From Ornithobacterium rhinotracheale DSM 15997 (GTDB lineage Bacteria; Bacteroidota; Bacteroidia; Flavobacteriales; Weeksellaceae), in contig NC_018016.1 in the NCBI RefSeq assembly GCF_000265465.1, forward strand, positions 563,501 to 627,500: a stretch of DNA of 64,000 nucleotides. The letters run 5' to 3'. The notes under the pieces are model-generated. The model ran no database searches and was not told the origin of the DNA. It saw nothing but the letters and a program-made list of their open reading frames with translations. The position numbers and the translations under genes were made by a program. Positions 63,528 through 64,000 of this stretch are shown here, one piece after another; position 1 is the first letter of the stretch, and each line of letters starts with the position of its first letter.

Positions 63528-64000
63528 TTAGTAACTTCCTCCTATCACATACCAGTTAGTACCATCAGACATCAAGATATGTCCTTTACCTGCAAATAAA
63601 GTTGATACTGTTTTTGGACTATTTTTTCCTCCATAATTTAACTGCGTTCCAGCCTGATTATTTACAGAAATAATTCTATTCGTATAACCAGAAGGATCTG
63701 GCAAATCTATAGTTTCTGTTGTAGTTTGTATTAAGGCAAATGTATTTGACTTTGCCCACTCTGTTGGAGTAATATGTCTTACCTCTCTAATATTTCCTGT
63801 AATATTATCTAAGGTTACCTCTGGTGCTGCAGAAGAGCTTCCTCCTCCTGAAGAAGCATCTCCATCTTGAGTTCCACCACTAGCAGCACCACCTGCCTCT
63901 AGCTGTTTCAGCGTAGTAGTTTTAATAGGCAAACCTAGAATATTCCCATCTTTGTCTATTACTAATAATTGAGTGCCTTGCACTTTAGGCAATACTGCTT
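63528..64000 (-). CDS. Secreted protein domain, partial (N-terminus outside window)
   Basis: The frame stays open to the right edge of the window, reading AVLPKVQGTQLLVIDKDG at its left; the apparent TTG start at 63992 is simply a Leu codon in this. LDNITGNIREVRHITPTEWA, NTFALIQTTTETIDL and LFAGKGHILMSDGTNWYVIG match the 63123 gene. A Gly/Ser-rich linker (about 30-50) separates the halves. Likely part of the same surface-protein cluster as the FISUMP gene. Confidence 0.7.
   Translation of the reverse strand, partial: AVLPKVQGTQLLVIDKDGNILGLPIKTTTLKQLEAGGAASGGTQDGDASSGGGSSSAAPEVTLDNITGNIREVRHITPTEWAKSNTFALIQTTTETIDLPDPSGYTNRIISVNNQAGTQLNYGGKNSPKTVSTLFAGKGHILMSDGTNWYVIGGSY

Noticed and set aside
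63528-63992. Complete gene starting at 63992 (TTG)
   Set aside because: The frame is open to the window edge and related proteins have the LPK segment internally, so the true start is outside the window.

Overview
The window is AT-rich chromosomal DNA of a Flavobacteriia-type Bacteroidota. Support comes from a type IX secretion (T9SS) sorting tail, a PorP/SprF-family protein, TAnnTTTG-type promoter motifs, the paired DUF6452/DUF6048 genes beside a RumA/RlmD-type methyltransferase, an exbB-exbD-tonB-folC run, and a long Bacteroidota-type FtsZ. Ornithobacterium or another Weeksellaceae-like genus is my guess. No sequence in the window proves the species.\n\nLayout. (1) 1-4589: a partial DUF2007 gene, a polyphosphate kinase 2, and a large T9SS-secreted BNR/PKD/FN3 protein. 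(2) 4783-9792 is the standout region: a complete diversity-generating retroelement (DGR), read right to left. It holds a secreted FISUMP/C-lectin-like target gene with a 187-bp variable repeat (VR) at its 3' end, a hairpin just past the VR, an intergenic 187-bp template repeat (TR), a tiny MutS-like protein, a DGR-type reverse transcriptase (YVDD, GSLTSQ), an Avd-type four-helix-bundle protein, and an HU-like protein. TR and VR differ at 15 positions, and every one is an adenine of the TR coding strand (7 A to T, 8 A to G). (3) 9793-11230: a 1.4-kb non-coding block with an 18-bp inverted-repeat-bounded element carrying two 104-bp palindromic repeats, several hairpins, and a (TG)19 microsatellite ahead of a TonB-dependent receptor. 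(4) 11231-33111: housekeeping and envelope genes, including RlmD, CoaE, a two-component system, a degenerate M1-peptidase/beta-barrel fusion, ExbB-ExbD-TonB-FolC, a serine hydrolase, a DtxR-type regulator, lipoproteins, thiamine pyrophosphokinase, a GH84 hexosaminidase, EngB and an alpha/beta hydrolase. (5) 33364-49109: a dcw cell-wall/division cluster (mraZ to ftsZ, then a yqeY-like gene), preceded by four 10-bp MraZ-box repeats. (6) 49595-60087: an RlpA-like protein, a GH2 beta-galactosidase with a discoidin-like tail, two tandem carboxypeptidase-regulatory-like paralogs, PorP/SprF, a HAD phosphatase, an HTTM membrane protein, a DUF2797 protein and a small membrane protein. (7) 60240-64000: a repeat-rich gap, a second HU-like protein, a second FISUMP protein without a VR, and two related small secreted proteins, the last cut by the window edge.\n\nHow the parts work together. 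The DGR would reverse-transcribe the TR RNA with adenine-directed errors and copy it into the last 62 codons of the target gene, diversifying the exposed tip of a secreted lectin-like protein. The dcw genes are packed head to tail as one peptidoglycan synthesis and septation unit. ExbB/ExbD/TonB could energise receptors such as the one at 11231. GH84, GH2, the FISUMP proteins and the BNR protein point to a surface adapted to glycans, probably of a host; this last point is inference.
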